A DNA stretch of 64,000 nt, from positions 58,318,538 through 58,382,537 of the forward strand of contig JASFXZ010000002.1 of the NCBI GenBank assembly GCA_032209605.1, written 5' to 3'. Shown here piece by piece: positions 20,952 to 31,608 of the stretch. Source of the stretch: Mactromeris polynyma (lineage: Eukaryota > Mollusca > Bivalvia > Venerida > Mactridae). The notes under the pieces are model-generated. The model had not been told where the DNA came from and searched no databases. It saw only the letters and a program-made list of their open reading frames with translations. Every line of letters starts with the position of its first letter. The first letter of the stretch is position 1. Position numbers and translations under genes: made by a program.

Positions 20952-23454
20952 TAGATATATTGGTTTTGTTTACCCTCGCCACCGGGATAACCCATATGGG
21001 CGAGCTTTCACTATATTTAAGATACCTTAGTATCTTTACTATATTCTTTTCTTTTTTCTTTTCTATAGTGAAAGTCTATGTGTTAGATTGTCTGCCTTAA
21101 AATACTATTTTATAAGAACTATAACTAAAAATACATGGTAACACATTAAAATAACTCTGACCAGCAGAGTGAGTAGACTATTTTTAGGGAAAAACCCTTG
21201 ATAAAATATTGTCCCTCTCTGTGTGATATATTAAGATAAAGGATAAAAATAAAATCTTCCGGAGGCTATCGTGCATCATCTGTCCACTTTTCAGGGCCAC
21301 TTTTTAAAACAATATAATTAAATTAAAAATATTTGAAATGTATTTTATTTATAAAAATAATTAAAAGAGGATGATCACACAGAGTAGGGACTATTAGTAA
21401 AAATATATATACATCAAACATTTATATAATAGATATGTAGCTCGGAAGTGTTATATAGAGCTTAGGTGTGGGGTTGTGTCTATTAGTCACAGCAATATCC
21501 GGTATGATGGTCTGTAGTAGTTGGGTGGGGGTGGCATGTCACCACATGGGGTGACACACCCCTCCACCCAATGGAAGGTTGAGATGTTATTGGTTTTTAC
21601 AGGTTTGAGACGGTAAAGGATTAAAATGTTTGCCAGGCTGAGTAGTAACATTATTACTTTGATCTCTGCCTTAGCAAATAAGTATAATAATAGGGACTGG
21701 CCGGAAATGTAGAACTGGGGGGGGGGATGACCGGATGAATTTGGACCGAGATCCTGCCCAATTGAATCAGCTAATTCACCCGACTGTCATCCACCGCCCC
21801 TCCACATCTCCGGTTGATTAAACTGGTGCTTGTATTGCTGTGACCACTATGCCCCTCCAGTATAACATTAATTTTGTAACAATTTTGATTAAAAACCCAA
21901 TTTTAGACATATGTTCAGGGATATAAAAAGAAATGCAGGATGAATGGTGTTTGTTCCATCTATCCACATTAATTTTAGACAGTAAATATTTTTTTTTTTA
22001 CTGTGGATTGTGTTGAGAAGTATAGTAGTAAAGTAAAATATGAAGTGTACTTGATGTATAGTATACATTTATTGTAAATTATAATTATGGATGTACATTT
22101 TTAGAAAGATCAATGATGTATGTGATCATATGTATAATAATAGAGATAGATAGTAGAAGATACTGGTGGTATGTATTCTTCTTATTTAATTTATGCATAA
22201 TTGCAGAATAAAAATTTGTAGATAAACAGCAATTTTGAATACTGTTATATATAAACTTATGTATGATAAAATATCTATAGTATAGATATGTATAAGAAAT
22301 TAGAAGAAAAAGATGGTGTGTTTTTTTCTAATAGAGGAGATAATTCATATTAGTAACAATTAGAGTAATTGTTTATGAATTTAAAATGATATGAAAAATT
22401 GCAGGATAGATGGAACAGCCATCATTCAACTGCACTAATTCCATACCCCTGATATGTATTAACTATATCAGAAGTGTAAAGAGTGTATGGTGTTACAGGT
22501 TTATAAAACATTTCCCTGATTATCTGAACATATGATTGAGATTTCCCTATACTGGATGAGGCATAGGTAACATTTATAAAATGCAAGAAACACAACTCCA
22601 ATAGAACTCCAGGACAGTTTGGACCAGAGTAATCTCCCTTTCCCTCTCAACCCCAGTTGCTCAAAGGATAAGTTTATATCAATAAAAAATTTAAATATGT
22701 TTCATAATAAATACACAACTGTTGTATACTACAGCCGGTAATTTATTGTATTTAATATTTAAGTAAGTAGATCTCCATAAGATGAGAGATTTACATATAA
22801 GTTTAAAAAATAGTCAAAGCTATTTGTTAGATGTTATAAAATTAGGAGTGAATCCTAAAATCAATAGTTATATTTCTTTATACTACCAGGTTTTACTGGC
22901 TATAAAGTTTGTAGAGGCCCAAGATAGCTCAGATTATCATTCCACACCTCAATGAACAAGTCATTGTTGTGATTTTAATATATACAACTGTAGCATTGGT
23001 AGTGATCCAATGATTAAACTGTAATAAATCCATATTGGATGATTAAAATATATTTAAAAGATGTGTATCTATTAAAGATTTCCTTGCGGTTATCATATAT
23101 ATTTTCATTATGATATAAATTATTAAAAGTATAATAAAAAAAGTCTTTCAATAGAATATATTGAAGAAAATTATTAAGAAATAAGAGTCTATTTTTAGAC
23201 TGAAGTATAGTGGTCTATAGACTGTATAGTATTAGTCTATCCGGTAAAGAATTTGGCCGGATTGGTGATGAAGAATTTCTTTCAATAGAGTATATTGAGT
23301 CAAAATAATCAAAAAAAAAAAGTCTATTTTAGACTGATGTAGTGTAGTCTATAGACTAAAAACAATATGATAATTTTAACAATTTAATGTAGGTAAATTA
23401 GATATCTGAGCCATCTTGAGTGGTATATAGCAACTGAGGATTGGGAAGGAGGCT
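20952..23454 (-). other. LINE 3' UTR
   Basis: This 2.5 kb is strongly AT-rich and has no gene. Near the 3' end is a hairpin built of CTTTCACTATA and TATAGTGAAAG around a T/C-rich loop (about 21006-21072). Then comes the terminal block complementary to CCACCGGGATAACCC. Two paired imperfect repeats of TTTCAATAGARTATATTGA followed by AGTCTA and TAGACT motifs lie at 23146-23235 and 23278-23362, just downstream of ORF2. Confidence 0.75.
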
Positions 23455-26400
23455 CTAGATTTTATCTGTCATTTGACAGTCTAAAATATATTTCTCTAGA
23501 GCCTTAAAAACTGAGCTTCGAAGCGCCTTGCCAGGATTTAAGATATTTTTGACATCAAATAATAGGTTGTTTTTGGCAAGGGCTTCTTTTAACTCAGTCC
23601 TGGGAGAGTTATGAACAGTACAGTGTAGCAGAAAGTGACTGCAGGAGTTTATTTGGTTGCACTGGGCGCAAGTGGGGTCCAGTCCTAGGATATGCTTGCC
23701 ATAAGAACCAGACAACAGACTTGCACCCATTCTCAGGCGGCCAATACATCTGTCTATTTTATAGTTTAGAGAATAGATGTCTGGCCACCTGAGGCCAACT
23801 GAGTATCTTACCGAGTTGTTTGTACTCGGGCACTTGGTGGTATAGTGCTGGTTCCAGCTTTTTACAGCATGGGACCTTGCAATGGAAGATACTTCAGTTG
23901 GTGCCAAATTAATTACTTGGTCTGCAGTCACATGATTTAAACCCTCCTTAGCTGCTTTATCGGCCATTTCGTTGCCGCCAACACCTACATGAGCTGGACA
24001 CCATACTAAAATAAGTTCGAGACCCAGATTTTTAATATGTGTATATTTGATTAAAATTGTTTCTAAAATATCGGGTCTAGATTTGCTTTTGTTATTTAGG
24101 ATAGATTGAAGTGAAGATAAGGAATCAGACATAATTATAGTTTTTTTAGGTTTATTTTGGATAATCCAGCTCATGGCGTTGTCAATGGCAACCATCTCTG
24201 CAGTGTATATAGAGAGATTATTGGATATGCGAAATGAATGGGATATAGTTAATGAGGGGATACAGAAGGCACAGGCAACTATGCCTGAAGATGGTGCTTT
24301 AGATCCATCTGTATAGATTTGTAAGTATGAGGAATAATTATTGTCTAAATGTAGATTTACTTCAATTTTAGCTAAATGGGGAAGGATGGATTTATTTAAT
24401 TTTTCTGACATTATGATATCAATGGAGGGAATTTCTTGCAGCCAAGGATGTTGTATTAAGGGTCTAAAATCTGCTACCTGTAAATCCCCGAGACCGAATG
24501 ATTCCACCAAGTTTTGGGTTCTGGCCCCGAAAGGGAGCAGACCCCTTTTATATATGTTCTTGGTGAAGTATCCGGTCCCGAAGATATTGTTAACCGGGTT
24601 GTGGTTTTTTCTGGTTTGTACTCTGGCCCAAAACTTAACTGTCTGGGCCTCGCGCCTGATACTTAGCGGCAGTACCCCTGCTTCTGCTTCCAACTGGTAA
24701 ATTGGGGTTGATTGAAGGGCTCCTAGGGCAATTCTGAGGGCTTTATTTTGAATTATATCTAGTTTTTTTAGAAGAGATGGGGCAGCTACAGCATAAATCT
24801 CTGCTCCATAGTCAATTTTTGATAAGATTAAAGATTTGTAAAGGAGCAGTAGACTGTTTTTATTAGCACCAAAATTAGTATGTTTTAGAATTTTCATCAT
24901 ATTTAAGTCAGTGGTACACTTGTTAATTAAATATTCGATATGCGGTCCAAAAGTTAGTTTCTTGTCCAATAACATTCCTAAAAATCTAGTAACTTTAACA
25001 AAATTTATTGGTGTACCACCTAAATTTAAGTCCACTTTATGCTGTTTCTGATTCCCAAATATGATACCGACAGTTTTTTCTTTAGATATTTTGAATCCCC
25101 ATTTTAAAGCCCAATCCCACAAATTATCTAAGCCTGACTGAGCTTTCTTAGCTAGTTCAGGTAAATTTTTTCCTGAAATCCATGTGCCTGAATCATCTGC
25201 AAATTGACTTAAAATCATGCCGGTTTTTGAAATGGATTCAGGTAAACTATTTATTAGGATGTTGAAGAGAAGAGGTGACAAAATCGCGCCCTGAGGGGTA
25301 CCTCTAGTAACCTGTTCAGGTTCTGAGAGAGTACCGCTTACCCTAACCTGGATTTTCCTGCCCCCCAGAAATGCCCTAATATACTGGAAGCAGGCCCCTG
25401 TTATTCCAAATTCTTTAAGTTTATAAAGAACACCAAAATGCCATGTAAGATCAAATGCAGCTTGCAGATCTAAAAATATGGCTAGTACTGATCTGCCCCT
25501 GTTTTTGGCATATATTACGTCATGTTGTAAACGAGCTAATTGGTCTAAAGTGCTCCTTCCCTTTCTAAAGCCAGACTGAGAGGGATTGAAATGATTATTA
25601 AATTCCATATGATGTTCTAAACGGGCCTTAACCATGCACTCTAGCAATTTCCCAGCGTGCGAGGTTAGGCTTATAGGTCTATAAGATTTTGGTTCATTTT
25701 TACATTTATTTGGTTTTTTAATAGGAATAATACAGGCCTCCTTCCAGACTGTTGGATAAATCCCTGATTTCCAAATTTGGTTGAATAAATTAAGCCATAA
25801 TAGGAGAAATGAGTCGGGCATGTTTTTAAACATGGTATAGGATATTTTATCTAGTCCAGGGGTGGAGCCATGTCTGCCGTTGATGCATTTAATGAGTTCC
25901 TGAAGGGAGAATGGTTTATTTAATGGAATATCATTTAACCCCGGCTCATATATATTTTCTTGATGTTGTGACTCAAATTGTTTTTGAAATTCCAAAGTTT
26001 CAGGAGAAAGATTAGAGTCACTAGATACTTCTTTATAATGCTTGACCAAAAATTGAGCCTTTTCAAAGGGTGTTTTTGCACACTTATCATTTATTTTAAG
26101 AAGCGGTACAGGTTCTATTCTTTTACCTTTTAATCTATGAATTTTGTTCCAGAATTCTTTTGAATTTGCACTTTTTAAGATTAATGATTCACAAAATGAT
26201 TGCCAGTTTGATTGTTTGGCTTTTAAAATTTGATTTTTAGCAGAGAATTCAGCCTCTGATAGCTTTTGAATGTTAAATGGGCATGGATTTCTTTTAGCAA
26301 TAAAAAGTGCCCTTTTCCTATCCTGTACCGCCTTACGGCATTCATCGCTCCACCAGGGGACATGTTTCTGATTTCGGGGGTTGGAAGCAGAGGTTGGGAT

Positions 26401-27270
26401 ACTGAGTTCAGCTAAATGTATAGTGGATTTATTTAAATTATCTAAATGGATATTCACATCTTCAGAGTAGACTTGGGTGTTGCTTAATTTTTTGCATAGA
26501 ATTTTGAATTTGTTCCAATCTGCTTTTTTAAAATTGAAATTAGGGTTATGTTCTGAATTTTCAGAACTATTCATATTTAAACTTATCAAAATAGGGAAAT
26601 GGTCTGAACCTAAGTTATCATCATGGACTCCCCATGTTGCCTCTGAGGCCAATTGTGGGGATGTAAAAGTTAGGTCTATAGTAGATAATGAACCCCTCCC
26701 TTTATCAAATCTTGTTGAACTACCATCATTTAATAAAATTAAGTCATTTTTGTCGGCCCATTCCAGAACTTCCCTTCCCTTTTTATTTATAGTTTTTGAT
26801 CCCCATTCATGGTGATGAGCATTAAAATCCCCAGTAATTATACAATTTTTTGCTCCATTGACAGAAGGAATCGATGATGATATATGCTCTAGAGATTTTG
26901 AGCATAATTCTCTTGAATAAATGTTAGCCAAATAAAAGGATTGATCTTTTAGGTGCAGATTGATTAATTGAAATTCAATTTTGGAATCCCCATTTTGGTT
27001 TTTGGGGTTGTCTACCCTGATATGTTCGTAATTTATAGTGTTTTTAATGTAAATAGCCAAACCACCACAAGTTTGTATTTTTTCATTATAGTTCTTATGT
27101 TCCAAATTATATCCAGGAATAGATTTTTCATGATTGTCCTTAAAGGAAGTTTCCTGGATACATAAAATGTCAATGTGTGGATTTTTATCTATTAACTGTT
27201 TTATTTCCGAGATTTTAGATGCACTTAAAGCCTGCACATTGAAGCTAATAATATTGATTCCACTATACAT
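23455..27270 (-). CDS. LINE ORF2: endonuclease, reverse transcriptase and RNase H
   Basis: A 1271-residue polyprotein that nicks target DNA, copies the element RNA in place and removes RNA. An apurinic-type endonuclease occupies about residues 1-230 (QET at 39-41, GDFNAHHHEWG at 147-157, GSDHFPI at 221-227). Reverse transcriptase follows (YRPISLTS near 530, LDLQAAFD near 600-607, FADD at 690-693). RNase H comes next (YTDGS at 986-990, the Glu of TAEMVAI near 1025, SDS at 1048-1050, PAHVG with GNEMAD near 1093-1104). Near 1190 is a cysteine/histidine group (CAQCNQINSCSHFLLHC). The ATG at 27270 overlaps the ORF1 stop by 8 nt in another frame, so reinitiation is a plausible way to translate it. 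No stop or frameshift is seen. Confidence 0.95.
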   Translation of the reverse strand: MYSGINIISFNVQALSASKISEIKQLIDKNPHIDILCIQETSFKDNHEKSIPGYNLEHKNYNEKIQTCGGLAIYIKNTINYEHIRVDNPKNQNGDSKIEFQLINLHLKDQSFYLANIYSRELCSKSLEHISSSIPSVNGAKNCIITGDFNAHHHEWGSKTINKKGREVLEWADKNDLILLNDGSSTRFDKGRGSLSTIDLTFTSPQLASEATWGVHDDNLGSDHFPILISLNMNSSENSEHNPNFNFKKADWNKFKILCKKLSNTQVYSEDVNIHLDNLNKSTIHLAELSIPTSASNPRNQKHVPWWSDECRKAVQDRKRALFIAKRNPCPFNIQKLSEAEFSAKNQILKAKQSNWQSFCESLILKSANSKEFWNKIHRLKGKRIEPVPLLKINDKCAKTPFEKAQFLVKHYKEVSSDSNLSPETLEFQKQFESQHQENIYEPGLNDIPLNKPFSLQELIKCINGRHGSTPGLDKISYTMFKNMPDSFLLLWLNLFNQIWKSGIYPTVWKEACIIPIKKPNKCKNEPKSYRPISLTSHAGKLLECMVKARLEHHMEFNNHFNPSQSGFRKGRSTLDQLARLQHDVIYAKNRGRSVLAIFLDLQAAFDLTWHFGVLYKLKEFGITGACFQYIRAFLGGRKIQVRVSGTLSEPEQVTRGTPQGAILSPLLFNILINSLPESISKTGMILSQFADDSGTWISGKNLPELAKKAQSGLDNLWDWALKWGFKISKEKTVGIIFGNQKQHKVDLNLGGTPINFVKVTRFLGMLLDKKLTFGPHIEYLINKCTTDLNMMKILKHTNFGANKNSLLLLYKSLILSKIDYGAEIYAVAAPSLLKKLDIIQNKALRIALGALQSTPIYQLEAEAGVLPLSIRREAQTVKFWARVQTRKNHNPVNNIFGTGYFTKNIYKRGLLPFGARTQNLVESFGLGDLQVADFRPLIQHPWLQEIPSIDIIMSEKLNKSILPHLAKIEVNLHLDNNYSSYLQIYTDGSKAPSSGIVACAFCIPSLTISHSFRISNNLSIYTAEMVAIDNAMSWIIQNKPKKTIIMSDSLSSLQSILNNKSKSRPDILETILIKYTHIKNLGLELILVWCPAHVGVGGNEMADKAAKEGLNHVTADQVINLAPTEVSSIARSHAVKSWNQHYTTKCPSTNNSVRYSVGLRWPDIYSLNYKIDRCIGRLRMGASLLSGSYGKHILGLDPTCAQCNQINSCSHFLLHCTVHNSPRTELKEALAKNNLLFDVKNILNPGKALRSSVFKALEKYILDCQMTDKI

Positions 27271-28999
27271 AGCCTAGCTTGACATACCTGCGTTTGGCCG
27301 CCATGATTCGTTGGCGTTGTGGAGACTGGGTAGGGATTTTTGCCAGTCTCCTATTGGATTTAAGTCGTCCGGGAGTTCTATTTACCGCAGCTCTATGATT
27401 TTTGGAGTTTCCAGGTGCGGAGGGGGCAGGGGGAAGTGAGGGTTCCTGTACACTCTCGGTATATGTGCCTGACGAAGGTTTTGGAGGAGAATTCTCCTTA
27501 ATTAAATGTTTTTCAAAGAAATTAATGATAAATTTTTGTAAATTTTTTCTTGCAGGCCTGGCTTTGTCTAAAATAATGGTTTCTGTTAATTGAGCCAGTT
27601 GCTGTATGTCTAAATTAACGGTCTTATTATCTTTAATTTTAATATTGTATGTTTTTGAGAGACTTTCGGATACCTTCTCAGGCAGCATGGGTGTACCGGG
27701 AGTGCTTTTTAACGGGGTTTCCTGAATCGCAACCACCCCCGAAATTGAGAGATCCGAATAATTCTCAAAAAAGCTGGGGTGGATAGAGACCACAGAGTCC
27801 TCCTCTGTGATATTGAAGTCACTGCAGTCTGTTACTGCAGAAGAGATGTCTGACACCTGGGTCAGAGACCCTGTGTCAGACACTCCCTTAACAGGTGAGG
27901 ACTCGGGGGTCTCCCTGGGCGTGGAGGAAGAAATAATGGCTGGGGCGACCTCAGGTTCTTCAACTTTTTCGGGGTTGCTGGGGTTCGAGGGTTTACCTGA
28001 TTTTCCTACAGTTGACCACTCTCCGTCTGATATTCCACAGTTCTTGGGAGAGGGCGAAAGTTTCACTGATGACGTAGGAGGGGTTTTTGATTTGGGAGAA
28101 CCTGGGTCGCCCTCCATGACACGGTCTGCAAGCTGAGATCTCTCAGCCCGTGAAACGGTCTCAGCCGCCCTAGCCCACGAGATGCGCTCCCTTTTAAGGA
28201 CCATCGTAACGCATTGCGCCTTGATGTAAAGGGGACATCCCGGGAACCAGGCCGGATGATCATCACTGCAGTTTGGACACAAGAATGTATCCACCCTGCA
28301 GTTTTCAGGCCTGTGCCCACCCGCGCACCTGGGACATACCTGCCTTTTCTGGCATTTAGTTGCCCGGTGACCGTAACTCTGACATTTAAAACACCTCATG
28401 GGTGCGTAGACAAATGGTTCGGTTTTAAAATTAATTTGGGTATCCCTTATTTTTACAAATAAGGGTACTTCCCCCCTAAAAGATAATTTTAGTGCCCCTG
28501 TGGGCTCTCCCCTTTTTGTTAAAATACGGTCTAAATGGATGAGCTCCACCCCATGTGATGGGTCGAAAACTAATTTGGGGCGAAGCTCCGAAAGATCTTG
28601 GGTCTTAGGGACCCCATGGATAACCATGTCTGTAATTTTGATACCGTGTGGTAGATTAGCTACCACCCGGTAGGTTCCTAAAGAGAAAGTTCGCAAATTT
28701 AAGAGTTTATTCAGAGGCTCGGCCCCCGGGAACTCTAACACTACCGAACCAGAAGCCAACGGGATCACCCTCTGGACAAGAGGTAAGTTTTTACTAATGA
28801 GCTTTCCTAGCTTAATTATGTTCAGCTGAGAAAGGAGACTCTCAGCTGATACGGATTTGATTGTGCATAGGAATCTATTTGGAAGGGTAAGTCGGTGGGA
28901 GTCTCTGGAGTCAAGTGCATCTCCCACCACTTTACTAATGTCCAGAGGGTGACACGCCGGGTTTAAGACATTTTTACAAGTATGATCTCTACCAGCCAT
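27263..28999 (-). CDS. LINE ORF1: gag-like nucleic-acid-binding protein
   Basis: A 578-residue protein expected to coat the element RNA and form the RNP. The N-terminal ~190 residues look like an RNA-binding-fold region of LINE ORF1 proteins. Three zinc knuckles follow: CFKCQSYGHRATKC at 203-216, CPRCAGGHRPENC at 222-234 and CPNCSDDHPAWFPGC at 241-255. The rest is a Ser/Pro/Glu-rich, probably disordered region and a basic C-terminus (RLKSNRRLAKIPTQ, KRRYVKLGYV). The start ATG at 28999 is the first in the frame after the 5' region. The stop TAG at 27265-27263 overlaps the ORF2 start. Confidence 0.92.
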   Translation of the reverse strand: MAGRDHTCKNVLNPACHPLDISKVVGDALDSRDSHRLTLPNRFLCTIKSVSAESLLSQLNIIKLGKLISKNLPLVQRVIPLASGSVVLEFPGAEPLNKLLNLRTFSLGTYRVVANLPHGIKITDMVIHGVPKTQDLSELRPKLVFDPSHGVELIHLDRILTKRGEPTGALKLSFRGEVPLFVKIRDTQINFKTEPFVYAPMRCFKCQSYGHRATKCQKRQVCPRCAGGHRPENCRVDTFLCPNCSDDHPAWFPGCPLYIKAQCVTMVLKRERISWARAAETVSRAERSQLADRVMEGDPGSPKSKTPPTSSVKLSPSPKNCGISDGEWSTVGKSGKPSNPSNPEKVEEPEVAPAIISSSTPRETPESSPVKGVSDTGSLTQVSDISSAVTDCSDFNITEEDSVVSIHPSFFENYSDLSISGVVAIQETPLKSTPGTPMLPEKVSESLSKTYNIKIKDNKTVNLDIQQLAQLTETIILDKARPARKNLQKFIINFFEKHLIKENSPPKPSSGTYTESVQEPSLPPAPSAPGNSKNHRAAVNRTPGRLKSNRRLAKIPTQSPQRQRIMAAKRRYVKLGYV

Positions 29000-29698
29000 G
29001 TCTCCAGTTCAAAGCGACCGGAGGACGAGCTAGTAGGGAAACAACAGAAAAGTACTTTGTAGTACTCTCCGTTAAACAATATTGTTTCTAACAATTTTAA
29101 TTGGCAAGACAATCCACACATAGATGTAAACAAATCCAACGTATCCGTACCACTTAAATACCAAATGGTGTAGAAAGAAATGATTAGAATTTGGAAGGGC
29201 CCAGAAATGAATCTAAAATGATCAAGACAAACAAATAAATCAGTATTTAATAAAATTTCCGGGTCGCGAAAATATATGACAATTAATAATTTTGTAAATA
29301 AACTGAATAATCTTACAGCACAACAGCACAACAGCACAACAGCACAACGTAAAGTAAGATCTTAATCGTCTCGCTCTTCTCGCTCGTCTCGCTCGTCTCA
29401 CTCGATCGTCTCGCTCGGTTTTCTTTTTTCTTTTTTCTTTTTTTTTTTTTCTTACTTCTTGCTTCTATAATGAAAACTTCTTTTTTCTTTTTTCTTTATT
29501 CGTTATTTACTTTTTCTCTATCTTTCTATCTATCTTTTTCTATATTTATCTATCTTTATTCGATTTGCAGACCTATCCAAAAAGAACAATCAAAGAGGTT
29601 CACTCCGAAAGACAATCAAAGAGCTTTTCAATTCAAAAGTTTTTTTTCTAGGTCTGCACCCGAGGCCAGCTCGAGATCGTTCTATGTAGTATAATATA
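29000..29698 (-). promoter_or_regulatory. LINE 5' UTR / internal promoter region with short tandem repeats
   Basis: This lies between the LINE 5' end and ORF1. On the element strand it has four TGTTGTGC-type units (complement of 29317-29348). Upstream is a GAGCGAGAC array (29369-29420) and a long A/G tract (complement of T/C runs at 29421-29545). I-type LINEs usually carry an internal promoter at the 5' end; that it lies here is inferred. Confidence 0.55.
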
Positions 29699-29709
29699 AC
29701 GTCTGAAGT
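29699..29709. repeat. target-site duplication of the LINE, right copy
   Basis: ACGTCTGAAGT follows the LINE 5' end. Removing 20952-29709 joins the repeat as GTGACGTCTGAAGTGTAAAC, the expected core sequence. Confidence 0.88.
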
Positions 29710-30366
29710 GTAAACAAGGTTTCTCTTTAATAAAGCCTGGTGACCTAGTTTTTTACCCTAGGTGACCTAGTTGCGAACTTGGCCTAGATTTTACAAAGAC
29801 ACACATTGTGACCCAGTTTCATAAAGAATAGTTAAAAAATGTGACCTCTAGAGTGTTAACAAGGTTTTTCTCTGATAAAGTCTGGTGACCTAGTTTTTAA
29901 CCCCAGATGACCCAGTTGCAAACTTGACCTAGATATTGCAGCAACACACGTTGTGACCTGGTTTTAATAAAATTAGCTCAAAAATGTGACATCTAGAGTG
30001 TTTACAAAGGTTATCTTAGATTTGACCTAGTGACCTAGTTTTTTACCCAAGATGACCCGGTTTCACTTGGCCTAGATTTCACAGAGACACACATTGTGAC
30101 AAGGTTTCAGGAAGATCAGGCCGAAATTGCAACCTCTAGAGTGTTAACAAGTTTTTTCTTCTATTTGACCTAGTTTTTGACCCTATATGACCCAGTATCA
30201 AACTTGGCCTAGATTTTATAAAGACAAATATTGTGACAAAGTTTCAAAAAGATTAAGTGAAAATTGTGACCTCTTAGAGTGTTAACAGTCCAATTGTTGA
30301 CGACGACGACGGACAACAGGGTGATCACAATAGCTCACCTTGAGCACTTCGTGCTCAGGTGAGCTA
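29710..30366 (+). repeat. family-1 tandem-core repeat, right part
   Basis: About four units of ~135-150 bp resume after the LINE. Each has GTGACCTAGTTTTT, ATGACCC and CTTGGCCTAGATTTTA. It ends with CAATTGTTGACGACGACGAC and the hairpin AGCTCACCTTGAGCAC / GTGCTCAGGTGAGCT at 30332-30365. Confidence 0.85.
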
Positions 30367-30780
30367 AAAAGGGTCGTAACTTTTGCAAAAATCAGTCTAG
30401 AGTAATCTACCTTGGTGTTCACACAACAATCGCAACTTTCATTTGAGAGTGATCTACCTCGATTTTCTAACTCAAATGACAACCATAAATAAAATTATGA
30501 AGTTTCAAATCACTAGCACTAGTGACTCATAAAGTAAATAAACTTGAAAAATTCCAAGTTAAAAAACGGCTGTAATTTTCACAAAATTCCGTCAGAGTAG
30601 TCCACCTTGATGTGCTCACTCCACATAAAAATATAATTGACAATGGTGACTTAAACAAAACAATTTAAGCATGGGTTATCTACCCTTGAGTTAACACTCA
30701 ACTAACAACCAAAATAAAATATTTCAAGTTTCCAAGCAATAGCTTAAGTCATTCAGCAGAAAAGTGGACTTGGAACAATG
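30367..30780. repeat. two diverged ~185-bp units of another dispersed repeat
   Basis: GTCGTAACTTTTGCAAAAAT followed by GTCTAGAGTAATCTACCTTG is matched about 185 bp later by CTGTAATTTTCACAAAATTC and GTCAGAGTAGTCCACCTTG. No coding potential is seen. Confidence 0.5.
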
Positions 30781-30792
30781 AAAGTCCAAACA

Positions 30793-31608
30793 TAACTTGC
30801 GACAAGGTATATAACTCTTTGTATCTTTCTAACTATCGATAAGATTTTGATATGGTATATGTCATTGCAAAGAACAATTCAAGGCCAATACTCTGATACC
30901 AAATTGTATAATTTTGGTAACCCGTTTACCCATTAGCGTAACTGGAATGACATAAAGGTAGTCACCCAAGTCACAAAAATGGCGGGCGGTTTGGGTAAAC
31001 TGTCATTCACCGAATAAGTGGGACAATATAAGACGACTGTCATTAAAACTCATTTTTCCCTACTGATTGAGTCTTAAACAAAGAACAAGAACAATGAAAA
31101 CAAACCCAGTCGATTGCAACAGAATCGCATTCAAATTCGTTTGTTTACTTGCAATCCTTTAAAACGTTTTACCCACAACTTATTGAAAATCAAAACCACC
31201 ATTATTGGGCTTTTGGATGACTACTCTAATGCCATTGCATGGACGCTGATAGGTACACATTTGATCAATCTATACAAATTTGGTATCAGAGTATTGGCCT
31301 TGAATTGTTCTTTCCATTGACATATGAATCATCAAAATCCGATAAGTACTCAGAAAGTTACAAGTGGTTATGCATGTACATGTACATTTATTTTGTAATT
31401 GAGTGTATACAAACTGCCGTTTTTGTTACTTTTGATCGACTACCCTTATGCTATTGTGTCGACACTGATAGGTCAGCAGGTTATCAAATCTATACATATT
31501 GGGTATCAGTTTATTGGCATTGCATTATTCTTTCAATTGAAGCATCAATCATCAAAATCAAATCAGTAGTCAGAAAATTACTAGTGGTTATATACATTGT
31601 CGCAAGAC
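30793..31608. repeat. foldback element with ~125-bp arms and a duplicated right arm
   Basis: The left arm (30793-30915) is inverted in two right-hand units. One unit is at about 31205-31385 and contains TATACAAATTTGGTATCAGA; the other is at about 31430-31608 and ends GTTATATACATTGTCGCAAG. The outer ends are complementary (CTTGCGACAAGGTATATAAC on the left). Short open frames inside (68 and 129 codons) are built from the repeat and have no domain. Confidence 0.55.

Larger units (their letters stand above)
20952..29698 (-). mobile_element. full-length I/Nimb-type LINE (non-LTR retrotransposon), 8,747 bp
   Basis: A non-LTR retrotransposon on the minus strand: 5' region 29698-29000, ORF1 28999-27263, ORF2 27270-23455, and a 2.5-kb AT-rich 3' UTR to 20952. 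The 11-bp sequence ACGTCTGAAGT occurs at 20941-20951 and again at 29699-29709, exactly where one tandem-core repeat is broken, so the ends are set by a target-site duplication. ORF2 carries endonuclease, reverse transcriptase and RNase H, and ORF1 carries three CCHC knuckles. This is the layout of the I superfamily (I, Nimb and relatives). Both ORFs are open and an exact target duplication survives, which points to a young and possibly active copy. There is no long poly(A) at the 3' end, which finishes CCAATATATCTA. Confidence 0.9.

Noticed and set aside
24341..28462. Open frames on the plus strand across the LINE
   Set aside because: They are shadows of ORF1 and ORF2 on the opposite strand.
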